Of a stretch of 33,245 bases of DNA, positions 24,553 through 32,993 are shown in pieces; the stretch's first letter is position 1, and every line of letters starts with the position of its first letter. The notes beneath the pieces were generated by a model. It worked only from the letters and a program-made list of their open reading frames with translations. It was not told where the DNA came from and did no database searches. Both the position numbers and the translations under genes were made by a program. This DNA is from an uncultured bacterium (lineage in GTDB: Bacteria > Myxococcota_A > UBA9042 > PHBI01): the NCBI GenBank assembly GCA_938040325.1, contig CALHXW010000125.1, forward strand, positions 1 through 33,245, written 5' to 3'.

Positions 24553-24652
24553 CCACGCTCTTTCCGGCTGCGGCTTTGGCGATGCCCTCGCCACCCACGT
24601 CGGTGTGTTCGCTTCGCCCACCTGAAGCTCAACGCATCGCTTTCGTGTCTAG
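24549..24652 (+). repeat. Family A half-element between stop codon and family B
   Basis: CTAG at 24549-24552 contains the stop codon of the 139-aa gene. It then follows the family A left half (GCTCTTTCCGGCTGCGGCTTTGG onward, closest to the copy at 1-127) and stops at GCATCGCTTTCGTGT, where family B begins at CTAG 24649. The left terminus lacks the CCCAAAACAAG block, as in the 3305 copy. The right half is missing. Confidence 0.8.
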
Positions 24653-24814
24653 TGTCCCGTTAGGCTAGTTCGCAGCCAGATTCCGGACGCGGCGTACCGA
24701 TCTCGGCGTCGCTCCCCCTTGAATTGACCCGCCAGTCCTGCGGGTCTCGCTCCTTGACCTCGGCGCCGTAGCGTCGCCCGAGTTTTGCAACGAACTAGCC
24801 TGACGGGACACTAG
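24649..24814. repeat. Family B CTAG foldback element (166 bp, 24-bp inverted ends)
   Basis: The ends 24649-24672 and 24791-24814 are inverted repeats matching at 23 of 24 positions, beginning CTAGTGTCCCGTTAGG. The interior has a GACCCGC...GCGGGTC hairpin (near 24726-24746) and no coding capacity. The left CTAG is shared with the preceding family A half-element and the right CTAG with the following complete family A element. Confidence 0.9.
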
Positions 24815-24991
24815 TCCCAAAACAAGCGCTCTTTCCGGCTACGACTTCCGCGATGCATTCGCCACCAGCGTCGGTGCATTCGCTTCGCTCACCCGGACTC
24901 GACGATGCTCGCAGGGCCTTCGTCCGGCCGACGCTGGTGGCAACCACATCGCGTTCGCCTCGCTCGAAAATAGCGCTTGTTTTGGGACTAG
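24811..24991 (+). repeat. Complete family A CTAG foldback element (181 bp, 20-bp perfect ends)
   Basis: The left end CTAGTCCCAAAACAAGCGCT (24811-24830) and the right end (24972-24991) are exact reverse complements. A second, 14-bp perfect inverted pair lies inside (GCCACCAGCGTCGG at 24861-24874 against 24928-24941), and a CCGGAC/GTCCGG pair closer to the centre. It has no ORF of substance. This is the reference copy for the other six. Confidence 0.92.
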
Positions 24992-25228
24992 CAGCGTTCT
25001 TGCGCTGCGCTAAGCCTCGAGCGTTGCCGCTCATCGGGCCAATGTCCCGTTCAACTCAATGTCGACGGACAAGCGTTCGCCAATTCGAAAGGGCCAGTGG
25101 AGCCGCTGTTGGCGCGTGCGCCGGCGGACGCGGGAACAAGCTGAGCCCCGCGCTGTTGCGCGCCGGCGGCCAGCCCCCCTATCGTGCCAGCTGCCGGAAC
25201 CTTATCCGCATTCGCACACGGAGTCCCA

Positions 25229-27487
25229 ATGCGTCTTGTTGCACGTGCCTTAATGCCGCTCCTTCTCATCTCCGCCGCCTGTAGCGAGCAGACCTCGGAG
25301 CCAGCAAGCGCACCTGCGACGCTCGAGCCGACGGCGGCTCCTGCGAACACCATCCCAGGGCTTCCGAACTTGCGCCAGATTCCGCTCTCAGAGCGTTTTG
25401 ACGCCGCCGGTCGCTTCAAGCTGGACCCGAAAGTTCTTCCAGCATACCGCGACATGAACGCGTTCAAGGCGCTCAAGGGCGACCAGTACGACGACGTGCG
25501 CTTTACGAACCCTGAGAACTACGCCCTGACCGTGCCGCCGACCGCCGACGTGCGGCCGATGGTCGAGTGGGAGCCGATGCGCTCGATCGTCATGAGCTTC
25601 CCCGGCTATTTCCTGCAGAGCTCCAACGCCACGAACACCTTCGTGCAGGTCGCCAAGGAAGCGGCGGCCGTGGGTGAGGTCTGGTTCTTTGTTGACGGCA
25701 ACACGGCCGAGACCGGGCTGAAGAACTTGATCCTCCAAGCGGGGCTCGACCAAACCACGATGGACGCCAAGGTGAAGTTTCAGACCGTCAACATGGACAG
25801 CATCTGGTTCATCGACTCCGGCCCCCTGCCCATCATTGACAAGGACACGAACACCTTCGCGTTCGCAGACTTCCGCTACTACCACGAGCGCGCCCTCGAC
25901 GACGGCGTCCCAACCTTGATGGGCCGTCAGATGATCGACTTTGGCTACCCGGAGGTCACCAACACGTACCGCATGCCGCTGTCCACGGAGGGCGGCACGT
26001 TCCAGTCAACGACCGATGGCATCTGCTTCACGGGCAACCGCCAGCTCTACTACATGAGCTGCGAAGCGGGTGGTTGTGACGAGAGCATCCGCACGATGAG
26101 CCTCGAGAACGTCCAGAACAACCCCTTCGCCGTTGAGATGCGCCAGGTGTTGGCGGACTACGTCGGCTGCGTTGACCTCATCATCACCAACAGCATCACC
26201 GATGACGGCACAGGCCACATCGACATGTACATGAAGGTGCTCGACGACAACCGCGTGCTCATGGGCGACTATCCCGAGCCGTACGCCAACCCGCAGCAAG
26301 AGCTAAACGCAGCGCGGATGACGGCGAACGCTGACTTCATCGAAGCCTACGTCAAGCCAGACGGCACGAACTTCACGGTCGAGCGGCTCGTCATGCCCGG
26401 CCACCAGAACGCGCAAGGCGGTGCGATTCCGTTCACGTACATCAACTCCACCTTCATCAACGGCCTCAACCTGTGGCCTGCGACGCAGTTCCCCGAGTGG
26501 AACGACAGCCGCGCGGAAGCGGAAGCGAAGTGGCAAGAGGTGATGCCGGAGATGGACCACGTCTGGATCGACTCCACAGAGCTTTCTTTCTACTCAGGCG
26601 CGATCCACTGCGTGACGCGAACGATTCCAGCGGTTGAGGCTGGCAACTGGATCGAAGACGGCGCGTGCGCATCGGGCACGTGCAACGCTCCGACGGGCGG
26701 CTACGACGGTCTCTGCGATCCCGCAAACATCAACAACGACATCTGCTGGGGACCCGCTTGGGAGTGCGGTTGCAATGACTGCACGACCAACTGCGAGTAC
26801 ACGCCCACCGAGGACAACTGCAACGGCATCACGTTCACTGGTTGCTGCGAGGCCGGCACCGCCGTGTGGTGTCAGGAAGGGCAGCTCATGGAGCAGGCTT
26901 GCCCGAACGGCTGTGGCTGGGACTCCAATGAGAACTGGTACTTCTGCGACAATGATGGCGTGACCGATCCCAGCGGCACGTTTGCCCGCTCCTGCGGCGC
27001 CGACTGCTCCTGCGACGGCAAAGAGTGTGGCGATGATGGCTGCGGGGGCGACTGTGGCTCATGCGCCGGCGAAGCAGCGTGCCTCAACAACGAGTGCCGA
27101 GAAGACTGCTTCGACTGCAACCCTGGCGAGATCGGCTGCGACGGCACCGTCGCGTGGCTGTGCATTCCCGGCACAGGTGGCTGCAATCAGCGCCAGACCG
27201 TCGACTGCGGTGTCACTGGCGCAACCTGTGAGGCAGGCGACTGCATTGCGCCTCCGGTTGTCGAGCCTGATCCCGAGCCTGACGTCATGGAGACCGACAC
27301 GAACACCGACGAGGACACGAGCGTGAACAGCGATGACTCGGTCGGCGAGGAAGACACCGGCTCCGACGGCGGAGGAAGCAAAGACAGCGGCGGTTGCGCA
27401 ACGGGTGGAGCCGGCGGCCCCTGGCTCGCGTTGGCGGCTTGTTTGTTGTTGGGTCTGCGCCGCTCGCGCGAAGGCACTGTGGTCTGA
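25229..27487 (+). CDS. Exported guanidine-modifying (agmatine/peptidylarginine deiminase-like) protein with Cys-rich tail
   Basis: The 752-residue protein carries a deiminase fold of the PAD_porph/agmatine deiminase type (about 110-475): VEWEPMRSIVMSFP, the Asp196 region (WFIDSGP), EGG at 254-256, GHIDMYMK (His330, Asp332) and the nucleophile Cys461 in GAIHCVTRTIP. These suggest hydrolysis of a guanidino group on a peptide or small molecule outside the cell. The signal peptide ends in ISAAC (Cys18), a plausible lipobox. Residues 480-675 are Cys-rich, including CGDDGCGGDCGSC. An acidic Asp/Glu/Thr spacer leads to GGC(A)TGG, a hydrophobic segment and LRRSRE, a MYXO-CTERM-like sorting tail. The family's usual Arg before the Asp (WxRDxGP) is Ile here. 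ATG 25229 has GGAG 5 nt upstream. The 237 bases before it hold no gene. Confidence 0.85.
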   Translation: MRLVARALMPLLLISAACSEQTSEPASAPATLEPTAAPANTIPGLPNLRQIPLSERFDAAGRFKLDPKVLPAYRDMNAFKALKGDQYDDVRFTNPENYALTVPPTADVRPMVEWEPMRSIVMSFPGYFLQSSNATNTFVQVAKEAAAVGEVWFFVDGNTAETGLKNLILQAGLDQTTMDAKVKFQTVNMDSIWFIDSGPLPIIDKDTNTFAFADFRYYHERALDDGVPTLMGRQMIDFGYPEVTNTYRMPLSTEGGTFQSTTDGICFTGNRQLYYMSCEAGGCDESIRTMSLENVQNNPFAVEMRQVLADYVGCVDLIITNSITDDGTGHIDMYMKVLDDNRVLMGDYPEPYANPQQELNAARMTANADFIEAYVKPDGTNFTVERLVMPGHQNAQGGAIPFTYINSTFINGLNLWPATQFPEWNDSRAEAEAKWQEVMPEMDHVWIDSTELSFYSGAIHCVTRTIPAVEAGNWIEDGACASGTCNAPTGGYDGLCDPANINNDICWGPAWECGCNDCTTNCEYTPTEDNCNGITFTGCCEAGTAVWCQEGQLMEQACPNGCGWDSNENWYFCDNDGVTDPSGTFARSCGADCSCDGKECGDDGCGGDCGSCAGEAACLNNECREDCFDCNPGEIGCDGTVAWLCIPGTGGCNQRQTVDCGVTGATCEAGDCIAPPVVEPDPEPDVMETDTNTDEDTSVNSDDSVGEEDTGSDGGGSKDSGGCATGGAGGPWLALAACLLLGLRRSREGTVV

Positions 27488-27634
27488 GCTGCTTGACGTC
27501 CTCTTGTTCGGGCTCGGCCGGGTCGCTAACCTAAGCACTCTGCGGCGGACCGGCGTGCTCGCTCGCGGTGGGCATGCGATTGTCCCCGTGGCCGTTGATA
27601 TGGTTCAACCTCTGACGATCGAGTAAGTCGCCCG

Positions 27635-28768
27635 GTGAGTGAAGCGTCCCCCGCACAGAGCGTGAGTGCACAGAGGCCGCGACGCCGCTGGGCCACTGCC
27701 GTGATTGTCGGGTTGATTCTTCAGGCACCGGTGCTCATGGCGCTGACTTCGCAGATGTCACCGGTTGTTCAGTGTGACCCGCTCCTGGATGCGTTCTATC
27801 GGCAAGAGCTGACGCCGCCTTACGACGCCGTCGCGCGCGGGTACTTCGACCGTTGCGCTCGGCCGGAAAAACGTATCCGCGCGGTTGCGCTGCGCACCAA
27901 GAAGAAGGTCGTCGCCAAGGAGAAGCCGCCGGAGCCGCCAGAGCCGCCGCTTCCGAAGGAGGCGCAGGTCGTTGAGATTCCGAAGGTCGATCCTCCAGAG
28001 GTCGTCAAGCCCGTCGAGACCAAGTACGTCGCGAAGGAAAACACCCGAACGAAGAAGGAGACACGGTCGCGGCGCCCAAAGCGCTCGACGCGAAAAGCGC
28101 CTGGGAAAGTGTCGGTGGAAAAGCCCTCTCCTGTTCAGTCCAAGCGGTCCAAGAGCGCCAAGCCCACGGTCACAACCAAGAAGAAGGAAGAGCTGAAGGT
28201 CTCGAAGTCGCCTCAAAAGCTTCCAGACGCTGCCGTCGGGCAGCGGCCCTCCGAGTCCGTGATGAAGCACGGGGCTGAGTCTAGGATCCTGCTGCCGTCG
28301 GGCAGTAAGGAGACAGCGATGGCCAATCTTCAGGCGCTCTCCGGCGACTTCACCACAACCGACCACCTCCCCGAGCTAGACCGTGCATCGTCGACGCTGC
28401 TCAACGCTAACCGCTACCGGTTTGCCGACTTCTTCCTGCGGGTGAAGCGAGCTGTCGAGAAGCAATGGAAGCCTGGCCAAGTGTACAGACGCCGGGATCC
28501 GACCGGCAAAGCGTTTGGCGTCAAAGACCGCTACACCCTGTTGAAGGTCACGTTGGATAAGCGCGGCAAAGTGCGCTCTTTGAAGACGACTCGCAACTCG
28601 GGGCTCGCGTTCATGGACAAGGAGGCCAAGCAATCGTTTCAGCGTGCTCAGCCCTTCCGAAACCCGCCGAAGGGCCTGCTCAACAACAACAACGAAGTCG
28701 TGTTTGAGTTTGGGTTCTACTTCGAGATCACCAACGGCAAGCACCGGTTCCGGTGGCGCAGGCTGTAG
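27635..28768 (+). CDS. TonB-like energy transducer protein
   Basis: The 377-residue protein has one N-terminal membrane helix (about 18-38, ATAVIVGLILQAPVLMAL), a Pro/Lys-rich rigid linker (about 85-215; KEKPPEPPEPPLPKE and many Lys-Arg clusters) and a C-terminal TonB-type domain (about 265-377) with FLRVKRAVEKQWKPG, YTLLKVTLDKRGKVRSLKTTRNSG and FRNPPKGLL...VVFEFGFYFEI. TonB proteins couple the proton gradient to outer-membrane transport through ExbB/ExbD. Neither exbB/exbD nor a receptor is beside it. The start is GTG at 27635 with only a weak ribosome site. The extremely basic linker is longer than usual. Confidence 0.8.
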   Translation: MSEASPAQSVSAQRPRRRWATAVIVGLILQAPVLMALTSQMSPVVQCDPLLDAFYRQELTPPYDAVARGYFDRCARPEKRIRAVALRTKKKVVAKEKPPEPPEPPLPKEAQVVEIPKVDPPEVVKPVETKYVAKENTRTKKETRSRRPKRSTRKAPGKVSVEKPSPVQSKRSKSAKPTVTTKKKEELKVSKSPQKLPDAAVGQRPSESVMKHGAESRILLPSGSKETAMANLQALSGDFTTTDHLPELDRASSTLLNANRYRFADFFLRVKRAVEKQWKPGQVYRRRDPTGKAFGVKDRYTLLKVTLDKRGKVRSLKTTRNSGLAFMDKEAKQSFQRAQPFRNPPKGLLNNNNEVVFEFGFYFEITNGKHRFRWRRL

Positions 28769-29075
28769 CAGCGCGCGGGCAAATGCGGTTTCTGGGACGA
28801 AGTGAGGTCGCAGGTGCTTCTTCCCCAGAAATCGGCGGCTTCGAGAGGGGCTGCGTCCCTGGACCCGCGTTGATCGCCATCTGAAATCGAGACCGCCACT
28901 CGGTCCGAATTTCGGCAGCCTGTTGGGGACAGAGCCCGTGATTCTCTTCCGAGACGAAATCCGACGCCTTGGTCGCATTGGGTTGGAGCGAAGAGTTCCG
29001 AAGCGGTGCTGAATCGATGCTTGCTCTGCGGGCAATCGCGGGGGCAAAGTGCCGCTCATGATGGAGGAAAAGGCA
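28769..29075. other. Intergenic region before the DUF1592-type operon
   Basis: About 300 bases without a gene. TTTCTGGG (28789-28796) and CCCAGAAA (28824-28831) form an inverted pair just after the TonB-like gene. GCGGGCAAAT occurs at 28775-28784 and again at 29078-29087, with a related GCGGGCAAT near 29028-29036. The promoter for the three-gene operon should be here. Confidence 0.45.
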
Positions 29076-30866
29076 ATGCGGGCAAATCAATGGCGGGACA
29101 GGTCCATGGTCGTCCTGTCGACGCTCGTCCTGTCGCTAGCGGTGAGCGCGTGCGGGGACGACCAGGACGGCGGTCCACCCACGGACAGCGCCGGCACCGA
29201 CATGCTGGACGTCGATGTCGTCGAAGACACCGCGCCCGACACTGCAGAGCCGGCAGAGCCTATTCGGCCCGCCCACTGCAGCGACAAGCTCTCGCCTGGC
29301 CCTGCGCCAAGCCGCAGGCTCACGCGCACCGAATACAACCACACCGTCGCTGACCTTCTCGGCATCACGACCGACCCAGGCAACCGCTTCCCGCCCGAGG
29401 AAGAAACGCTTGGTTTCGACAACAACGCATCGAGTCGAAACGTCACGCAGATCCACGTCGAGCGCTACCAAGAAGCGGCCGAGAACATGGTCAGTGAGAT
29501 GCTTGCGACGAACCGGGCGCAAGTCCTCAAGTGCGACGCCGACTCGGTCGGCGCCCTGCTCTGCGCTGAGTGGACCATCCGGGACTTCGGCAAGCTCTGC
29601 TTCAGGCGACCGCTAACGGCCGTCGAGCAAGCGCGTTATTGGGACTTCTTCGGAGCACTCTACGCCGAGGACAACGACTTCGACCGGGCGATCGGGATGG
29701 TCCTTGAGGTCATGCTGCAGTCGCCTCAGTTCCTGTACCGACTCGAGGTTGGTCATGAGGACGCCGACGGTGACGGCGTCGCCGCGCTCACGTCGTTCGA
29801 GATAGCGTCGCGACTTAGCTACCTGTTGTGGAACTCGATGCCCGACGACTACCTCTTGGCAGCCGCCGAGGTCGGCTCCCTCGACACCCCTGAGGGAATC
29901 GCGGTCGAAGCCCGTAGGCTGCTCGAGAACCCGAGGGCCCGCCGAGCCAGCTTGCACTTTCACCGGCAGTGGCTTCAGGTCGACGACCTTGCGCTGGTCC
30001 ACAAGGACGCGGATGTCTTCCCAGAGTACGACGCGGCGCTCCGAGACCGCATGACTGCCGAGACAGAGCGCTTCGTGACCCACGCCATCTTTGAGGGGAC
30101 AGGCGACCTTCCGACGTTGTTGGCCGCCGACTACACCATCGCGGACGCGACGCTCGCAGCCCACTACGGCGTGTCGCCGCCGACCGGCGAGCTTGACGAA
30201 GACGGTTTCGGACGCGTCTCGCTCGAAGGTGGACAGCGGGCTGGTCTCTTCACGCACGGCAGCACGATGACCGTGCAGTCCAAGCCCAACCAGAGCTCAC
30301 CCGTCTTGCGCGGCAAGTGGGTCCGTGAGCAGCTCTTGTGTGACCACCTCGATCCGCCTCCTGCCGATGTCGACATCACACCGCCTGCAGTCGAGCCTGG
30401 TTTGTCCACGCGCGAGCGCTTTCGCCAACACAGTGACGACCCTGCATGCAGCGGCTGTCACAACAAGATGGACCCGCTTGGGTTCACGTTCGAGAACTAC
30501 GACGCGCTGGGGCGCTGGCGCACCATTGACGAGGGCGGATCGCCGGTCGATCCGACAGGCGAAGTGCTCTTCACGTGGGATGCAGACGGGCCGGTCGACA
30601 ACGCCGTGGACATGGCTCAGACCCTAGCGCAGAGCGAGCAGGTCCACGATTGCTACATCAAGCAGTGGTTCCGCTACACCCACGCGCGCGACGTGACGTT
30701 CGCCGACGAGTGCAACATGTTTGACCTGCGCAAAGCGTTCTACGATGCCGAGCTGGACATCCAGAGCCTGCTCGTTGCGTTGACGCAGACCGAGGCATTC
30801 CGCTACCGACCGGTGGCTGACCCAGATACGACGCCGGTGCCCGAGGAGGTCCAAGATGGCGAATAA
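29076..30866 (+). CDS. DUF1587/1592/1588/1585 multidomain lipoprotein
   Basis: A 596-residue member of the multidomain family common in Planctomycetes and Myxococcota (PSD/PSCyt domains). The order is lipobox VSAC (Cys26), an Asp-rich tether, a DUF1587-like part (RRLTRTEYNHTVADLLG), a DUF1595-like CFRRPL stretch, DUF1592 (SPQFLYRLEVG, FEIASRLSYLLW), DUF1588 (RAGLFTHGSTMTVQS, CSGCH at 458-462, MDPLGFTFENYD) and a C-terminal DUF1585-like helix. CSGCH could bind c-type heme. I use ATG 29076 because GGAGG lies 9 nt upstream. Its end overlaps the DUF1552 gene by 11 bp. The substrate of this family is not established. Confidence 0.9.
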   Translation: MRANQWRDRSMVVLSTLVLSLAVSACGDDQDGGPPTDSAGTDMLDVDVVEDTAPDTAEPAEPIRPAHCSDKLSPGPAPSRRLTRTEYNHTVADLLGITTDPGNRFPPEEETLGFDNNASSRNVTQIHVERYQEAAENMVSEMLATNRAQVLKCDADSVGALLCAEWTIRDFGKLCFRRPLTAVEQARYWDFFGALYAEDNDFDRAIGMVLEVMLQSPQFLYRLEVGHEDADGDGVAALTSFEIASRLSYLLWNSMPDDYLLAAAEVGSLDTPEGIAVEARRLLENPRARRASLHFHRQWLQVDDLALVHKDADVFPEYDAALRDRMTAETERFVTHAIFEGTGDLPTLLAADYTIADATLAAHYGVSPPTGELDEDGFGRVSLEGGQRAGLFTHGSTMTVQSKPNQSSPVLRGKWVREQLLCDHLDPPPADVDITPPAVEPGLSTRERFRQHSDDPACSGCHNKMDPLGFTFENYDALGRWRTIDEGGSPVDPTGEVLFTWDADGPVDNAVDMAQTLAQSEQVHDCYIKQWFRYTHARDVTFADECNMFDLRKAFYDAELDIQSLLVALTQTEAFRYRPVADPDTTPVPEEVQDGE

Positions 30867-32223
30867 CTCACGCTTTGGACGTCGTGCATTCCTTCGTGGC
30901 GCGGGCGGCGTCGTGGTCGCCCTGCCCTTCCTTTCATCACTGGCACGCCCTGCACGTGCTCAGGGGACGAGCGTGTTCCCTAAGCGCTTCATCGTGTTCT
31001 TCAGCCCCAATGGCACCGTGCGTAAGCACTGGCGCCCGTTTGGAGGCGAGCGGACGTTCCAGCTCGGCTCGATCCTGGAGCCGCTTGAACCACATCGCGA
31101 TCAGCTGTTGATCCTCAAAGGGATCAACATGACCACCGCCAAGAACGGTCCCGGCGACGGACACCAGACGGGCATGGGCCACATGCTCACCGCACGTGAG
31201 CTGCTCACGGGTGACCTGTTCGAGGGTGGCGGCGGCGGGTTCGTTGGCTGGGCCGGCGGCATCTCGGCTGACCAGGAGATCGCCAACCACATCGGCCAGA
31301 CCACGAAGTTCAAGTCGCTGGAGTTTGGCGTCCAAGTGCATGGTTCCAACGTGTGGTCGCGAATGTGCTACCTCGGCGCGAACCAACCCCTGCCGCCCGA
31401 GAACGACCCGCGCGCGATGTTCGACCGGGTCTTCAAAGACGTCGACGCTGACCCTGCAGCCCTCGCCCGGATTCGAACGCGCCGCAAGAGCGTGCTCGAT
31501 ATGGTCCGCCAGGAGTACAAGGCGCTGCTCCCGACGGTCGATCGATTCGACCGGCAGAAGCTCGACCAGCACCTCACGGCAATCCGTGAGGTTGAGAAGC
31601 GTCTCGACATCGAGACGACCGGCGTCACCGACTACTGCACGGTGCCGTCGTTGCCGCCGGACATCGCCGCGCCCGAGCCGTCGATCTTCATGGAGCCTGA
31701 GCGCTTTGGAGATGCGGGGCGCGCGCAGATGGACATCCTTGTCAGCTCGCTGGCGTGTGATCTGACCCGAGTGGCCAGCATCCAGTGGTCGCAGTCGGTC
31801 AGCCAACATGTGTTCCGAAACCTAGGCATCACGTCTGGACACCACGACCTAAGTCACGAACCGGATGACGCGGAGGACGCGCAAGACAAGCTCGTTCAGA
31901 TCAACCGCTGGTACGCGCAGCAGTTCGCCTACTTGCTCGACAAGCTCTCGTCGGTCCAAGAGGGTGACGGCACGCTGCTCGACAACACCGTGGTCCTCTG
32001 GTGCAACGAGCTGGGCAAAGGAAACAGCCACACGCGCGACGATGTGCCTTATGTGCTCGCTGGCTCTGCCGGCGGGTACCTCGACACTGGGCGTTTCTTA
32101 GAGTTCCCGCTGACCAACCACAACGATCTGTTGCTCACGCTCATCCAAGCGATGGGTGTGCCCGCCAACCAGTTCGGCGACCCCATCTACTCCAACGGTC
32201 CCCTGACGAGGCTGCTGGCGTGA
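30856..32223 (+). CDS. DUF1552 family protein with Tat signal
   Basis: A 455-residue DUF1552 protein, the constant partner of DUF1592-type proteins. The N-terminus carries a twin-arginine signal (GRRAFLRG, Arg9-Arg10, followed by GAGGVVVALPFL and AxA), so it is exported folded, probably with a cofactor. DUF1552 is distantly related to DUF1501/sulfatase-like alpha/beta proteins; visible blocks are FSPNGT, GHQTGMGHMLTAREL, SGHHDLSHE and NTVVLWCNELGKGNSHTRDDVPYVLAG near the end. GAGGAGG precedes the ATG by 7 nt. Its stop overlaps the next start as GTGA. Confidence 0.92.
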   Translation: MANNSRFGRRAFLRGAGGVVVALPFLSSLARPARAQGTSVFPKRFIVFFSPNGTVRKHWRPFGGERTFQLGSILEPLEPHRDQLLILKGINMTTAKNGPGDGHQTGMGHMLTARELLTGDLFEGGGGGFVGWAGGISADQEIANHIGQTTKFKSLEFGVQVHGSNVWSRMCYLGANQPLPPENDPRAMFDRVFKDVDADPAALARIRTRRKSVLDMVRQEYKALLPTVDRFDRQKLDQHLTAIREVEKRLDIETTGVTDYCTVPSLPPDIAAPEPSIFMEPERFGDAGRAQMDILVSSLACDLTRVASIQWSQSVSQHVFRNLGITSGHHDLSHEPDDAEDAQDKLVQINRWYAQQFAYLLDKLSSVQEGDGTLLDNTVVLWCNELGKGNSHTRDDVPYVLAGSAGGYLDTGRFLEFPLTNHNDLLLTLIQAMGVPANQFGDPIYSNGPLTRLLA

Positions 32224-32876
32224 GCGATTCTCCCGAGATGGAACCTCTCAAGTTTGAACGTCTGCCGAAGACCGAAGCGCGCAAGCGCGCGGCGTCGGCC
32301 CACAAACTCATGGCAACCCGGCGTAGCGTTCGGCAGTTCTCGCCCGACCCCATCCCGCTGGACGCGGTGCGCGATGCCATTGCCGCTGCAGCCCAAGCCC
32401 CTTCGGGCGCTAACAAGCAGCCATGGACCTTTGTCCTCGTCACCGATCCTGCGCGCAAGCGTCAGATCCGAGAAGCGGCCGAGCAGGAAGAGCGTACCTT
32501 CTACGAAGAGCGCGCCTCTGCTGAGTGGCTGGCCGACCTTGAGGTCTTTCAAACCGATTGGCGCAAGCCGTTCTTGGAGATTGCCCCCGCGCTTGTGGTC
32601 ATCTTCGCGCAAGCGAACGCCGCCGATGGCGGCAAACACTACTACGTGAAGGAGTCGGTTGGCATCGCGGCAGGGATGTTGATCGCTACGCTGCACCGTG
32701 CGGGCTTTGCGACGCTGACACACACGCCCTCTCCGATGGGCTTTCTAAGACAAATCCTTGAGCGGCCCGACTACGAGCGCCCGTTTCTCCTGATTCCTGT
32801 CGGTTATCCGGCTGACGACTGCGTTGTCCCGAAGCTCACCCGCAAGCCCCTGTCTGAGTCGCTCGTCGAGTTCTAA
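32220..32876 (+). CDS. Nitroreductase-fold flavoenzyme, iodotyrosine deiodinase-like
   Basis: A 218-residue FMN enzyme of the nitroreductase superfamily. FMN-binding marks are RRSVRQFS, APSGANKQPW and TLTHTPSPMGFL. The substrate lid has EEERTFYEER and TDWRKPFLE, giving Glu91, Tyr95 and Lys116. This Glu-Tyr-Lys triad with spacing 4 and 21 is the one that grips the zwitterion of halotyrosine in mammalian iodotyrosine deiodinase, and bacterial deiodinases share it. I therefore call it a reductive dehalogenase candidate for halotyrosine or a related phenol, not a plain nitroreductase. No membrane helix is present, unlike the animal enzyme. GTG 32220 overlaps the DUF1552 stop; ATG 32238 is an alternative. 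Co-translation with two exported proteins is unusual. Confidence 0.85.
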   Translation: MSDSPEMEPLKFERLPKTEARKRAASAHKLMATRRSVRQFSPDPIPLDAVRDAIAAAAQAPSGANKQPWTFVLVTDPARKRQIREAAEQEERTFYEERASAEWLADLEVFQTDWRKPFLEIAPALVVIFAQANAADGGKHYYVKESVGIAAGMLIATLHRAGFATLTHTPSPMGFLRQILERPDYERPFLLIPVGYPADDCVVPKLTRKPLSESLVEF

Positions 32877-32982
32877 AGGATTCTGGAGCGGAGCCAGCCA
32901 CAGAGGCACTCGGCTACTCTCGCCGCACGGCGCCGTCCCGGTTGTCGGTGACCAGACATGTCAGCGCTGCGGAAATTAGAGT

Positions 32983-32993
32983 ATCCTTAGGAT
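32983..32993. promoter_or_regulatory. 11-bp palindrome upstream of acyltransferase gene
   Basis: ATCCTTAGGAT is a perfect palindrome around a central base, in an unusually AT-rich patch (AAATTAGAGTATCC) of the 173-bp gap. It lies 57 bp before the acyltransferase ATG, a suitable place for a promoter or operator. The short length makes chance possible. Confidence 0.35.
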
